A stretch of 35,472 nucleotides of DNA from contig CAIVPR010000083.1 in assembly GCA_903907865.1 (NCBI GenBank), forward strand, positions 1 through 35,472, given 5' to 3'. Under the pieces are notes generated by a model. The model ran no database searches. It was not told the origin of the DNA and saw nothing but the letters and a program-made list of their open reading frames with translations. The translations under genes and the position numbers were made by a program. Positions 14,175 through 23,555 of this stretch are shown piece after piece. This DNA is from an uncultured Acidobacteriia bacterium (lineage in GTDB: Bacteria; Acidobacteriota; Terriglobia; Bryobacterales; Bryobacteraceae). Each line of letters begins with the position of its first letter. Within the stretch, counting starts at the first letter, position 1.

Positions 14175-15581
14175 TCACCCCAGCACCCCCTCCACCACTC
14201 GTCCATGCACATCGGTCAAACTAACATCCCGGCCCCCGAACCTATACGTCAGCTTCTTATGGTCCAGCCCCAGCAGGCGTAGGATCGTCGCGTGCAGGTC
14301 GTACACCTCGCAAACATCCTCCACCGACTTCATCCCCGTCTCGTCGGTCGCCCCGAACGCGATCCCCGGTTTCAGTCCCCCTCCCGCCATCCAGACGGTG
14401 AACGCGGTCTCGTGGTGGTCGCGGCCATCGGGTTTCGGAGCGTGGGGGGTGCGGCCGAATTCGGTCGCCCAAACCACCAGGGTCTCCTTCAATAGCCCGC
14501 GCGACTTCAGGTCCTTCACCAGCGCCGCCACGCCTTGGTCGGTCATCTGGGCGTTGCCCTCGTGACCCTTGCGGAGTTCAGAGTGCTGGTCCCAGGTGCC
14601 GTTGTCGCCGCCGTAGACCTCGGGGCAGGTGATCTCGACGAACCGCACCCCGGACTCGACCAAGCGCCGCGCACGCAAACACTGCATCCCATACAGCCGC
14701 TTGTTCTTCTCCGTCGCGTCCAAACCGTAGAGCTTCTTGGTGGCCTCGGTCTCCTTGTCCAGATTCAGCACGTCCGGCACCACCGACTGCATCCGGTACG
14801 CCATCTCGTAGTTCTGGATCGCGCCCTCGACCGCATCGTTCCCGCCCAGCGACGCCAGAAACTGCTTGTCCTCCAACAGAATGGTGTCCAACTTGGCCCG
14901 CTGCACCCCGGGATCCTTATCCGCCGGCTGGATATTGACCACGGGATTCCCCTCGGCCTGCATCGACGTCGCCTGGTATGGGGCTGGCAGGAAGCCGTTC
15001 GAGAAATTCTCCAGCCCACCCGGAGGCACAGCGCCGCCATGCAGCAGCACATACCCCGGCAAATTCTTATTCTCACTCCCCAGCGCGTAATTCACCCACG
15101 ACCCCAAGCTCGGATACCCACCCAGCGTCTTCCCCGTATGCATCAGCAGGTTGGCCCGCGGATGCAACGGGAACCCGGACACCATGGACCGAATCACCGT
15201 AATGTCGTCCACGCAATCCGCCACATGCGGGAACAGTTCGCTCACCCACAGCCCCGATTGGCCGTGTTGCGCAAAAGACCACGGGCTCTTCACCCACTTC
15301 CGGTTGGTCTCCTTCTTGGCCCCGACCTGGTAGAAGCCGTCGAACGGCTTGCCGTCCAGTTCAGCCAGTTTCGGCTTGGGATCAAAGGTGTCGATGTGCG
15401 ACACGCCGCCGGGCATGAAGCAGAAGATCACGTTCTTGACCTTGGCCGGGAAACGGGCGGCGTCGGTGACTGCGCCGTAGGCCTTGTCGGCCATCAAGGC
15501 GGCCAATGAGGTCAACCCGAAGCCGGTGGACGCCCTCGCTAGAATCTCCCTGCGCGACATCGAGCTACCGAACATAGACAA
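14175..15581 (-). CDS. DUF1501 secreted protein (alkaline-phosphatase-fold relative)
   Basis: 468 residues. The N-terminus SRREILARASTGFGLTSLAAL is a Tat-type signal. DUF1501 landmarks are VIFCFMPGGVSHIDTFDPKP, the region VRFVEITCP and a late VVWATEFGRTPHAPKPDGRDHH, which resembles metal-binding motifs of the alkaline phosphatase/sulfatase superfamily. Its first 17 bases overlap the end of the PSCyt1-PSD1 gene, so the two are coupled. This pairing is widespread in Planctomycetota, Verrucomicrobiota and Acidobacteriota, and thought to act outside the cytoplasm, perhaps on complex carbohydrates; the substrate is unknown. Confidence 0.9.
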   Translation of the reverse strand: MSMFGSSMSRREILARASTGFGLTSLAALMADKAYGAVTDAARFPAKVKNVIFCFMPGGVSHIDTFDPKPKLAELDGKPFDGFYQVGAKKETNRKWVKSPWSFAQHGQSGLWVSELFPHVADCVDDITVIRSMVSGFPLHPRANLLMHTGKTLGGYPSLGSWVNYALGSENKNLPGYVLLHGGAVPPGGLENFSNGFLPAPYQATSMQAEGNPVVNIQPADKDPGVQRAKLDTILLEDKQFLASLGGNDAVEGAIQNYEMAYRMQSVVPDVLNLDKETEATKKLYGLDATEKNKRLYGMQCLRARRLVESGVRFVEITCPEVYGGDNGTWDQHSELRKGHEGNAQMTDQGVAALVKDLKSRGLLKETLVVWATEFGRTPHAPKPDGRDHHETAFTVWMAGGGLKPGIAFGATDETGMKSVEDVCEVYDLHATILRLLGLDHKKLTYRFGGRDVSLTDVHGRVVEGVLG

Positions 15582-18500
15582 ACTCCTTCAGATTGAAAAT
15601 GGCGTGCGCGACGTCTTTCCACACCACCTGGCTGTCCATCAGCTTCTCCGACGCCACCTTGTGCAGGCTTGCGACCTCGTTCGCCAAACTGGTGAACCGG
15701 GCGCGCTCGGCGTCGTCCGGCAGACGGCCCAACGCTGTGCGGAACATCGCGTCAAGGCGCGCCGCCGGTGTCGGGGCCTTCTGGGCGATCAGTTTCTCGG
15801 CCCAAATGCCCGCCTGATCGAGCACGAACGGATCGTTCATCAGTGCCAAGGCTTGGGGCGGGACGTTGGTGGCGTCGCGGTTGCCTCGCGCGACCGTTGG
15901 TTTGGGGAAATCGAATGTTTCGAGGAAGTTGGACCCCTCGTGCCTCGTCACCTTCACATAAAGGCTACGCCGACCGTCGCCATCCAGCGGCCCTTGGTAG
16001 AGCTTGCGGTAGTCCTTGGGCTCCTCGCGGTGCGGCTGGATGCTGGGACCGTACAGTTCAGGGTTCAGCCGCCCCGAAACCGCGAGAATTGAATCGCGGA
16101 TCGACTCGCCTTCCAGCCGGTGCACGCTGTAGTGGGAGAGAAGCCGGTTCTGAGGGTCGGCCTTCGTCGCCTCGGCGGTCGGCACACTCGACTGCTGGAA
16201 GGTCTGGGAGAGCACGAGGAACCGAATGTGCTTCTTGATCGACCAGCCGTCGTCGACGAACTTCCGGGCGAGGAAATCCAGCAGTTCGGGGTTCGACGGC
16301 GGCTCGCCGTAGGTGCCGAAGTTGTCCGCAGTGGGGACGATCCCGCGACCGAACAGGTGCAGCCAGATGCGGTTCACCATCACGCGCGCCGTGAGCGGAT
16401 TCGAAGGGCTGGCGATCATGTCCGCGATTTCCCGCCGACCGCTGCCAAATACATTGAGGCCTTCCGATGAACCCGCGATCAACTCTAGAAACCCGCGTTG
16501 GACCATTTTGCCCGGATTTTCGGCATCGCCCGCAGGCAGTACCGGGAAGTTGTAGCCAGCGTCAAGGTCCGCCAAGCCTTCGAACGTCCTTGGCGCGTCG
16601 ATCCGGGCCTCGGCGAACCGGTATTCCGTCACGAGCGAGTTTAACCGTGGCGTCAAGGAAGTCGAATTTGAGAGCAGCTTGTTTTCCAGCAGCCATTGGA
16701 GCCAGGTGGCGTCGTCATCGGTCGCCTTGCCTGCCGCCCAGCGTTCCACCGACTGCCGCGCCGCACGTTCGTAAGCTCCGGCGAGCGCTGTCCTGTCGGC
16801 TGGCTCGGGACCCTCGAAGAGGCGGGCCATGTGCGACAGATCCGCCTTCGGGGACTCGTCGACGTCATGCAAGACCGCCCGCGCGATGCCGAAGTAGGAG
16901 TAGGGCGACTCGATCTGCGCCGGTGTCGCCTTCAAGCGACCCGGACGGTCCGGGATCCGGGGATTGTCGGCCTTGGTGACCAGTTCGAGGTAGAACGGGA
17001 GCGTCGGCTGATCCTGCCGGTTGTTGATCTTGAGCCACTTGAGCGAGTCGTGGTCCAGCGCCTGGTAGTCCTCGCTGAGCATGCAGTTGTCGAGGATCGT
17101 CCGCCATGCGCCCAATTTGCCGCCCATCACCTGGAGGCTGACGAACTTCTTATCCTTCGGCACGATGGGCGAGCGCAGAGCGCCGTTCAGCCGTTCAGAC
17201 AGCGCGTTGGTGTAAAAGCCGCTGGGGAAGATTCCGGAGACCGCCTTCGCACCTTCGCTGGCGACCGCGAACTCCCCGCTGGGCGAGGGGTGGTCGGTAA
17301 GCGCATTGCCGTCGGAGTGCCACCCGCCAAAGCCGTCGGCGACAAGATTGCCGAAGGGGCGGAAGTTTTCGCGGTTGAAGGTGGCGCGGGACTCGCCCTC
17401 TGTTCTGTACTGCTCCTTCAGCTTGGACCAGTCTTCGGAATGCGTCCAGACGTATTGCGGGTCCTCCAAGGCTGGCTTTGTTTTGTCGAGCACCGTCACC
17501 CATGCTTGGACGCGCTCCAACGACAACTCGGTCAGGTCGCGTGGATCGGGAGCGGTCGCCTTCGAGGCCCGGTCCGCAGCCATGAGGTAGCGGGGCACCT
17601 GGCGAACCTCGTCCAACCAAGCCTTTGCCAGCTCTTCACGGATCTGGGGCTTCAGCTGCGCCAGCCGCTGTTTGACGGGATCGGCGGCGGTGGGGAGTCC
17701 GGCGTTGCGCATCACCATGCGGGAACTGGTCAGAGCCCCGTAGAGCCCGTAGTAGTCGCGGGTCGGGATGGGGTCGAGCTTGTGGTCGTGGCAGCGGGCG
17801 CAGGCAATGGTGAGACCTTGGAACGCCTTGCCGAGGGTGTCTATTTGGTTGTCCACCACGTCGGTGCGGATCTGGCGGAAGCGGACGCAATCGTCATGAC
17901 CCAGTTCGCCGAAGCGGAGGAAGGAGGTGCCGATGACGGATTCGTTGGTGTCGGAGCTGGTACGGGGCTTTTCCAGCAGGTCGCCCGAGAGGTGTTCGCG
18001 GATCAGCTGGTCGTACGGCACATCGTGGTTGAAAGCGCGGATCAGGTAGTCGCGGTAGAGCCACGCACCTTTGATCTCGTAGTTCCAGTCGTTACCGAAG
18101 GTCTCGGCGAAGCGCATCACGTCCATCCAGTGACGCGCCCATTGTTCGCCGAAATGTGGGGAGGCGAGGAGGCGGTCAACGAGGCGCTCGTAGCCACCGG
18201 GGGCGGAGTCGCGGACGAAGAGATCGACTTCGAGTGGTGTAGGCGGCAGCCCGGTCAGGACCAAGCTGAGTCGCCGGATCAAGACCGCCCGATCCGCCGG
18301 TTGGGCGAACCGCAGTCCGTCCTTTTTCATCGCGGAGAGGAGAAACCGGTCTACGGGATGTTCGGAACCCGCGCCTGCGGGCGTGGTGACCTTTCGAACA
18401 GGTTGGAACGCCCAGTGCTCCTTGCGGATGCGTTCGTAGAAGCCCGGCGCACCGGCTCTCGACGACAGCGGCGCGCTTCCAGAGGGCCAAACTGCCCCCG

Positions 18501-18834
18501 CCGCGATCCATTTCTCGATAGCGGCGATCTGCGCGTCTGGCAGTTTCCCGCCGATAGGCATTTTGAGCCCGTCCTGCCGGACCGCCCGGGCCAGCAAACT
18601 CAGCTTGGCGTCGCCCGGAACCAGCGCCGGACCACGGTTGCCGCCTTGGATCAACGCCTCGCGCGAATCGACCCGCAACCCGGAGGACTGCTGCTGCGCG
18701 CCATGGCAGGAGAAGCAACGCGCCGCCAGCACCGGGCGCACTTCCTTCTCGAAAAACTCGGTGCTTGCGGGGTCGACCGCCTGCGCCCAAACACGGGCCG
18801 CCACTAACGCGAACAAGAGACCGGATCGGGCCAT
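15565..18834 (-). CDS. PSCyt1-DUF1549-PSD1 secreted cytochrome-like protein
   Basis: 1089 residues from the ATG at 18834, chosen because it begins a signal peptide (MARSGLLFALVAARVWAQA); the frame is open further upstream but reads Arg/Cys-rich nonsense. Order: PSCyt1 with a heme-type motif CFSCH at Cys40-His44, DUF1549 (about 150-360) with a second motif CARCHDHK at Cys345, a middle region that may carry a carbohydrate-binding-like domain, then DUF1553/PSD1 at the C-terminus with NPLTARVMVNRIWLHLFGRGIV and LDFLARKF. It is the partner of the DUF1501 protein downstream (17-bp overlap). The two CxxCH motifs suggest heme binding and redox chemistry in the periplasm, by inference. Confidence 0.9.
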   Translation of the reverse strand: MARSGLLFALVAARVWAQAVDPASTEFFEKEVRPVLAARCFSCHGAQQQSSGLRVDSREALIQGGNRGPALVPGDAKLSLLARAVRQDGLKMPIGGKLPDAQIAAIEKWIAAGAVWPSGSAPLSSRAGAPGFYERIRKEHWAFQPVRKVTTPAGAGSEHPVDRFLLSAMKKDGLRFAQPADRAVLIRRLSLVLTGLPPTPLEVDLFVRDSAPGGYERLVDRLLASPHFGEQWARHWMDVMRFAETFGNDWNYEIKGAWLYRDYLIRAFNHDVPYDQLIREHLSGDLLEKPRTSSDTNESVIGTSFLRFGELGHDDCVRFRQIRTDVVDNQIDTLGKAFQGLTIACARCHDHKLDPIPTRDYYGLYGALTSSRMVMRNAGLPTAADPVKQRLAQLKPQIREELAKAWLDEVRQVPRYLMAADRASKATAPDPRDLTELSLERVQAWVTVLDKTKPALEDPQYVWTHSEDWSKLKEQYRTEGESRATFNRENFRPFGNLVADGFGGWHSDGNALTDHPSPSGEFAVASEGAKAVSGIFPSGFYTNALSERLNGALRSPIVPKDKKFVSLQVMGGKLGAWRTILDNCMLSEDYQALDHDSLKWLKINNRQDQPTLPFYLELVTKADNPRIPDRPGRLKATPAQIESPYSYFGIARAVLHDVDESPKADLSHMARLFEGPEPADRTALAGAYERAARQSVERWAAGKATDDDATWLQWLLENKLLSNSTSLTPRLNSLVTEYRFAEARIDAPRTFEGLADLDAGYNFPVLPAGDAENPGKMVQRGFLELIAGSSEGLNVFGSGRREIADMIASPSNPLTARVMVNRIWLHLFGRGIVPTADNFGTYGEPPSNPELLDFLARKFVDDGWSIKKHIRFLVLSQTFQQSSVPTAEATKADPQNRLLSHYSVHRLEGESIRDSILAVSGRLNPELYGPSIQPHREEPKDYRKLYQGPLDGDGRRSLYVKVTRHEGSNFLETFDFPKPTVARGNRDATNVPPQALALMNDPFVLDQAGIWAEKLIAQKAPTPAARLDAMFRTALGRLPDDAERARFTSLANEVASLHKVASEKLMDSQVVWKDVAHAIFNLKEFVYVR

Positions 18835-18904
18835 TTGGACCCTATTGTATCCCTTGCGCGGGCCGGGCGCACGGATAGTGCCGGCCCGCACCGGGACGAC
18901 GGCG

Positions 18905-19840
18905 TTACTTGCCTTGGATCGACAACAATTCGATCTCGAACACCAACGCGGCACCGCCGGGAATCGACGGACGCCCTTGGTCGCCATACGCGAGATTCGA
19001 CGGGCACACCAACCGAGCCTTGCCGCCGACCTTCATCTTCTGCACGCCTTCGGTCCAGCAGGGAATCACGCCGGTCAGCGGAAATTCGGCCGGGGCGTTG
19101 CGCTTGTAGGAGGAATCGAACTCGGTGCCGTCGATCAGGGTGCCGCGGTAATGGACCTTGACTGTGTCGGCAGCCACCGGGGATGGGCCTGTACCCGCAG
19201 CCAGTTCCTTGTAGACGAGGCCGGAATCGGTCTTGACCGCGCCGGGCTCGGTAGCGGCCTTGGCGACGTACTCGACGGACGCGGCCTTTTCCTTCTGGGC
19301 GGCCAAAGCTCCGCGGGTCTCGGCGAGGCCCTGGATCTTCGGGCCCCAAGTGTCGATGTCCACAGCCGGCTTCTTGGCGTTGGCGTCAAGGAGCGCATGG
19401 TGGACGATTTCGATTTCCGCGGCCGACAGGTCAAACTGCTTGACGGAGCGCGCGAGCGAGAGCCCGAGGGCGTAGATGGTTTTTTGTTCGTCGGTCATTT
19501 CTTTAGGTGGGGCGGGCTTGACGATAGGCTTCGCGGCGGGTCTCGCAGCACCGGCGGTCGCCGGTTTCGGAGCTCCGGCCACAGCGGGCTTGGGTGCCCC
19601 TGTAGCGGGCGCGGTTCCGGCAGGCTTGGGCGCGGCGGTCGGATTTGTCGAGGCTGGCTTGGCGGCCTGAGCGGGCACGGCTGCCTTCGGCGTCGTCCCC
19701 GCTTTGGGAGTCGCGGGCTTTGGCGCGGTTGACGCCGTCGCGGGCTTGGGGGCCGCAGGGTCGGTCGGGGGCGGCGTCTGGGCGCACAGCCCAGCCGGGA
19801 CGGTCAGAATGCCAAGGACGGCAAGTTCACGAAGACGCAT
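18905..19840 (-). CDS. Exported FKBP-type peptidyl-prolyl isomerase with low-complexity linker
   Basis: 311 residues: signal peptide (LAVLGILTVPAGLCAQ), a long Pro/Ala/Lys/Thr-rich linker (about 22-110) made of repeated APKPA and TPK motifs, an FKBP_N-like helical domain (about 112-190) and a C-terminal FKBP domain (about 205-311) with VKVHYRGTLIDGTEFDSS, WTEGVQKMKVGGKARLVCPS and LAYGDQGRP. The FKBP fold speeds proline isomerisation, here of exported proteins. Signal peptide and linker suggest tethering in the periplasm or envelope. It lies between the acetylesterase-like and PSD1 genes on the same strand (36 and 70 bases), so it may help fold those exported proteins. Confidence 0.9.
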   Translation of the reverse strand: MRLRELAVLGILTVPAGLCAQTPPPTDPAAPKPATASTAPKPATPKAGTTPKAAVPAQAAKPASTNPTAAPKPAGTAPATGAPKPAVAGAPKPATAGAARPAAKPIVKPAPPKEMTDEQKTIYALGLSLARSVKQFDLSAAEIEIVHHALLDANAKKPAVDIDTWGPKIQGLAETRGALAAQKEKAASVEYVAKAATEPGAVKTDSGLVYKELAAGTGPSPVAADTVKVHYRGTLIDGTEFDSSYKRNAPAEFPLTGVIPCWTEGVQKMKVGGKARLVCPSNLAYGDQGRPSIPGGAALVFEIELLSIQGK

Positions 19841-19876
19841 TTCTCCAGACTAGCACCGCCCCCCGAATCGGTCAGC

Positions 19877-21382
19877 CTATTCGAACGAGCGGAACGGCGA
19901 CGCCGGAATCCCCTCGGCATTGTACAAATTGCATTCCGGATTGTCGGCCCACGCGTAGCGCACGTAGGCGGGCTCGGCCACCGAGGCGCTGGAGACGACA
20001 ATCGTCCCTCCCTCGATGCGCGCGTCCGCCGCAACGAACTGCTTGTTCGCGCCCGCAATTTCAAAGCCCTTCAACGCTCCGCCGCCCTTGGCGTTGAGGC
20101 CATTGGCGTGGTCGAGCCACAAGCGCAGCCCCGAACCGTCGCGAGCCGCCGCGCGCAGCGTCGGACCGGAGAACTCCACCTTCTCGCCATACACGTTGGC
20201 GCGTGCCGCGAGCGCGAGGCGCAGACCGACGTCCTGTTTGTTGGTGGGGTGGATGTTGGTAGGGTTGCCGACGTCGATCGTGACCGCCATACCCGTGTTT
20301 GCCAACGACAAGGTCTGCCGCTGCGCTTCGCGGATGTCGGGCCAGTTGATATTCGCCTTGTAGTTCGCCAGTTGGACGAAGAGGAACGGGAAATCGCCTT
20401 CGCCCCACGCCTTGCGCCAGTCGCGGATCATCGCTTGGAATTCGCGCGCGTAGACCGGGGCACGGGACGGCGACGCGTTGCTCTCGCCCTGATACCAAAC
20501 GGCACCCTTGATTCCATACGGCACCAGCGGGGCGATCATGCCGTTGTATAGACCCGCGGGCTCCCACGGACCGCCGGGGATCGTGCCGGGCAGCGCGGGC
20601 TTGGCCGGGGGCTTCGCGCCGGACTTCTTGGCGGCCTCAGACGCCTCGTTCCACGTCGCCAGACTCACGTCGTAGCGCGCCTTCACCGTCGGAAAAGCCT
20701 CCATCGACGCAGCCCATTCGGTGAATGCGGGAAGAAGGGCCGGGTCGGAGCTCAATGCCCGGTAGCTGGTCCAAGCTTCCACAGGCGTTCCGCCCCAGGA
20801 ACTGTCGATGATGCCCTGCGGCACGCCCTTGGCCGGGCTGGTCGGGGATTCAAACAGGTTCTTAACGAAGAAGTAGGCCACCGCAGAGACCTGCGGGGCG
20901 CTTTCGGGGGTCAATTCCACCCAGGGCTTGCCGACGACGTCGTCCACGGGAAATTCCGAGACTTTGTGCTCGACCTTGAAGCGGCGGATCTTCGGGTACT
21001 TCGCTGCCGCGATCTCGGCATCGGCGTTGGCGGCTTGGTTGAGCCGGAACTCCATGTTGGACTGGCCCGACGCCACCCAGACGTCGCCCACCAGCACGTC
21101 CTTCAAAGTGATCTGGTTGGAGCCCTTGATCGAAACCTCGAACGGCCCGCCAGCCTCGGCGGGAGCGAGGTAGACTCCCCAGGTGCCGATTGCACTGGTC
21201 TTGGTCGACTTCGAGTCGCCGTGGAATGCGACGGTGACGTCCTCGCCGGGGGCGGCCTTGCCCCAGATGTGGACAGGGATACCGCGCTGGACCACCATGT
21301 GGTCGGTCAGAAGGGCAGGAAGCGTGACAGCGGCGTGCGAGGCGGAAGCCAGCAGCAGGATGGCGATTGAGGTGCGGAACAT
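19877..21382 (-). CDS. Sialate O-acetylesterase-like SGNH hydrolase
   Basis: 501 residues from the ATG at 21382, which begins a signal peptide (MFRTSIAILLLASASHAA). The N-terminal domain reads LPALLTDHMVVQRGIPVHIWG, typical of the family, followed by the SGNH nucleophile motif VASGQSNMEF (Ser108). Further motifs are GVPQGIIDSSWGGTPVEAW, GAVWYQGESNA and DWRKAWGEGDFPFLFVQLANY. The family removes O-acetyl groups from sugars such as sialic acid or plant polysaccharides. It is secreted and sits in a same-strand run with cysE (13 bases) and FKBP (36 bases). The true glycan target is unknown. Confidence 0.9.
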   Translation of the reverse strand: MFRTSIAILLLASASHAAVTLPALLTDHMVVQRGIPVHIWGKAAPGEDVTVAFHGDSKSTKTSAIGTWGVYLAPAEAGGPFEVSIKGSNQITLKDVLVGDVWVASGQSNMEFRLNQAANADAEIAAAKYPKIRRFKVEHKVSEFPVDDVVGKPWVELTPESAPQVSAVAYFFVKNLFESPTSPAKGVPQGIIDSSWGGTPVEAWTSYRALSSDPALLPAFTEWAASMEAFPTVKARYDVSLATWNEASEAAKKSGAKPPAKPALPGTIPGGPWEPAGLYNGMIAPLVPYGIKGAVWYQGESNASPSRAPVYAREFQAMIRDWRKAWGEGDFPFLFVQLANYKANINWPDIREAQRQTLSLANTGMAVTIDVGNPTNIHPTNKQDVGLRLALAARANVYGEKVEFSGPTLRAAARDGSGLRLWLDHANGLNAKGGGALKGFEIAGANKQFVAADARIEGGTIVVSSASVAEPAYVRYAWADNPECNLYNAEGIPASPFRSFE

Positions 21383-21395
21383 CAGCACTATCGTA

Positions 21396-22085
21396 TTACA
21401 AGGTACGCCCTACGGGTGCGTCTACAAGCTGCGGGGTCCGCAAACGCTCGATCTCGGCCTCCAGTTGGGCCACCCTGAGTTGCAGTTCCGCTATTTCCTG
21501 CGCTTCGGGGTCGGGCAGCAGGCCGTGGTCGAGGACTCCCTCGGGTGCCTTCTGGTGGACGATGCGACCCGGAATTCCGACCACCGTCGAGTTGTCCGGC
21601 ACCGGCTTGACCACAACCGACCCTGCTCCAATCTTCGAATTGTTGCCGACCCGGATGCCGCCCAAGACCTTCGCGCCGGTGCCGATGACGACGTTGTTGC
21701 CGAGCGTGGGGTGGCGTTTCCCCTTCTCGTGGCCGGTTCCACCGAGGGTGACGCCCTGGTAGATGAGCACGTCGTCGCCGATCTCGGCCGTTTCCCCGAT
21801 CACGACGCCCATGCCGTGATCGATGAAGAATCGGCGTCCTATCTTGGCACCCGGGTGGATTTCAATGCCGGTGAGGAAGCGGGAAACCTGCGAGATGAAG
21901 CGGGGGAAAACAGGAACATTGGCGTGGTACAGCCAGTGGGCCACCCTGTGGAACAGGATCGCGTGGAAACCCGGATAGCAGAGGATGATCTCCACGACGC
22001 TGCGCGCGGCGGGGTCCTCGCGGAAAATCGTGTCGATCTGCTCCCGGATGGTGGAAAACATTGGGTCCGATGCCTGCGGCGGCAT
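21396..22085 (-). CDS. cysE: Serine O-acetyltransferase
   Basis: About 229 residues. The N-terminal helices ([27 protein letters not shown]) and the left-handed beta-helix with hexapeptide repeats ([43 protein letters not shown]) are diagnostic. [11 protein letters not shown] carries the active-site His. The enzyme makes O-acetylserine from serine and acetyl-CoA for cysteine synthesis. Behind the beta-helix is a C-terminal extension ([20 protein letters not shown]) with a leucine-heptad coiled coil. The start is at 22085 or 22061; the upstream ATG is used. It follows nuoI by 21 bases and precedes the acetylesterase by 13. Confidence 0.93.
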   Translation of the reverse strand: MPPQASDPMFSTIREQIDTIFREDPAARSVVEIILCYPGFHAILFHRVAHWLYHANVPVFPRFISQVSRFLTGIEIHPGAKIGRRFFIDHGMGVVIGETAEIGDDVLIYQGVTLGGTGHEKGKRHPTLGNNVVIGTGAKVLGGIRVGNNSKIGAGSVVVKPVPDNSTVVGIPGRIVHQKAPEGVLDHGLLPDPEAQEIAELQLRVAQLEAEIERLRTPQLVDAPVGRTL

Positions 22086-22106
22086 CAACCCTTATAGGGA
22101 TGCCGC

Positions 22107-22607
22107 CTAGTGGGCGGAAGCTTCGGCGGTTTGCGCGATCACGGGGGGCTTGGCTCCGACGGGGATCTGGACCAGCATCTGTTCCTTGCGCATTACCAGC
22201 GTGGAGGTGTTGTAGCTGCCGACCTCGAACTTGTGGCCGTGGGTGATGGCGTCCGTGGGGCAGGCCTCGACGCAGAAACCGCAGAAGATGCAGCGGCTGT
22301 AGTCGATGTTGTAGACCTTGGCGTAGCGCTCGCCGCCGCTGATACGGGTCTTTTCGGTGTTTTCGGCAGCTTCGATGTAGATGCAGTTGGCCGGGCAGGC
22401 GGCTGCGCACAGGAAGCAGGCCACACACTTTTCGAGGCCGTTGGCGTCGCGCTGCAGTTCGTGCGCTCCGCGGTACCGTTCCTGCAGCTTGGCCGGCTCG
22501 TCCGGATAGTTCTCCGTCACCGTCGGGGACATCATCTCCCGCAAGGTGATCCCCATGCCTTTGACAACCGCACTAGCCGCGCCGAAAACTTCGCCGATGT
22601 TCGCCAT
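22107..22607 (-). CDS. nuoI: NADH-quinone oxidoreductase subunit I
   Basis: 166 residues with two 4Fe-4S motifs: CVACFLCAAACP (Cys61, 64, 67, 71) and CIFCGFCVEACP (Cys106, 109, 112, 116). The length and the N-terminal helix region (GEVFGAASAVVKGMGITLREMM) fit NuoI, the ferredoxin-like subunit that carries clusters N6a and N6b of complex I. It is followed by cysE and not by other nuo genes, so this copy is separated from the main nuo operon, either as a split-off or as a second copy. It starts at the ATG at 22607 and diverges from the DUF3883 gene. Confidence 0.9.
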   Translation of the reverse strand: MANIGEVFGAASAVVKGMGITLREMMSPTVTENYPDEPAKLQERYRGAHELQRDANGLEKCVACFLCAAACPANCIYIEAAENTEKTRISGGERYAKVYNIDYSRCIFCGFCVEACPTDAITHGHKFEVGSYNTSTLVMRKEQMLVQIPVGAKPPVIAQTAEASAH

Positions 22608-22647
22608 CTTTGTCTATGTTAGCGAACGTGGTCTTGCGGCGCGGGAA

Positions 22648-22675
22648 TTGGGGTGGGGGGTGGCGCGGCTATAAT
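22648..22675 (+). promoter_or_regulatory. Promoter of the DUF3883 gene
   Basis: TTGGGG (22648-22653), 16-base spacer, perfect TATAAT (22670-22675). Predicted start near 22682. This places the upstream in-frame ATG (22616) outside the message and favours the TTG start at 22697 with GGGAGA at 22681-22686 as binding site. Confidence 0.6.
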
Positions 22676-22696
22676 CAATCGGGAGATGAAGCCCCT

Positions 22697-23440
22697 TTGA
22701 TCAGCCCCGCCCAAGCATCAGCGGACCAACGTCAAGACGTGATCGCGACCGGCCTGTTCCTGGCCAAGTTCGACAAGGCAGGATTGACTCGACTGGGGTT
22801 TAAGAGCTTCACCGAGGCGTTCAACGTCTTCGGGTCCGCCTTGGGAGTACCGCCCGCATCGATCAAGAACTACCGCGACGAATTCGATCCATTCTTCCCG
22901 AACCCGCGACGAGGCTGGCACAAGCGCGAGCTCCGGCACCACTGCAAGGACGTTCTGGATCTCTACCGCCACGCCGATTTGGCTGCCTTCTCGATCCGGG
23001 TCCAGTCGTTCTTCGACCATGAATCCGACACCGAGCGCGCAGATGAAGAGGACTCGCAGTTCGCAAAGAGGCTCGAAACAGGGCTCGCTGCGGAACGCTA
23101 CTTTGTGACCAAGCAACCGACACTGCCGGAGTTCCACGGATGGACGCCGGAGAACACAACTCAGCTGGGCTGCGGCTACGACTTCCGGCTCCACCGGAAC
23201 TCACATGACTTTCTTGCGGTCGAGGTCAAAGGCCTAAGGGAGCCACATGGGTCCGTGGCCATGACCGCCAAGGAGTACCACACGGCCCGACGGCTGGCGA
23301 ACCGCTATTTCCTGTTCGTGGTTAAGGATTTTCGCGGAACGCCGAACCACGAAATCTTCCAAGACCCCGCTTCCGGCAGACCAGCCTTCCGGCGGACGGA
23401 AAGGATGGTCGCGGAAGTAACCTGGAATACCACGGTTTGA
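22697..23440 (+). CDS. DUF3883 (NO VEIN C-terminal-like) restriction-type nuclease candidate
   Basis: About 247 residues from a TTG at 22697; the start is chosen from the promoter at 22648-22675 and the GGGAGA binding site. The N-terminal half (FLAKFDKAGLTRLGFKS, LGVPPASIKNYRDEFDPFF, GWHKRELRHHCKDVLDLY) is helical. The C-terminal half has the DUF3883 pattern GYDFRLHRNSHDFLAVEVKGL, TAKEYHTARRLANRYFLFVVKDF, with the E-x-K of PD-(D/E)xK-type nucleases in VEVKG. Related domains appear in restriction and defence proteins. No methyltransferase or helicase partner is adjacent, so it may act alone or be an orphan. It diverges from nuoI. Confidence 0.75.
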   Translation: MISPAQASADQRQDVIATGLFLAKFDKAGLTRLGFKSFTEAFNVFGSALGVPPASIKNYRDEFDPFFPNPRRGWHKRELRHHCKDVLDLYRHADLAAFSIRVQSFFDHESDTERADEEDSQFAKRLETGLAAERYFVTKQPTLPEFHGWTPENTTQLGCGYDFRLHRNSHDFLAVEVKGLREPHGSVAMTAKEYHTARRLANRYFLFVVKDFRGTPNHEIFQDPASGRPAFRRTERMVAEVTWNTTV

Positions 23441-23555
23441 GCGGACCTGTCTGGCTGCTGAGCGCCCGCGCATGCTACGCTCGCCATTTCAGATTCGTAT
23501 TCGAAATGTTTCCGAAGTTGCCCTCATTTGCAGAACTCATGCTATTTTCTAAGGA

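Noticed and set aside
16696-18807. 703-codon forward frame opposite the PSD1 gene
   Set aside because: The opposite strand carries all PSCyt1/DUF1549/PSD1 motifs. The forward translation has no recognisable motif.
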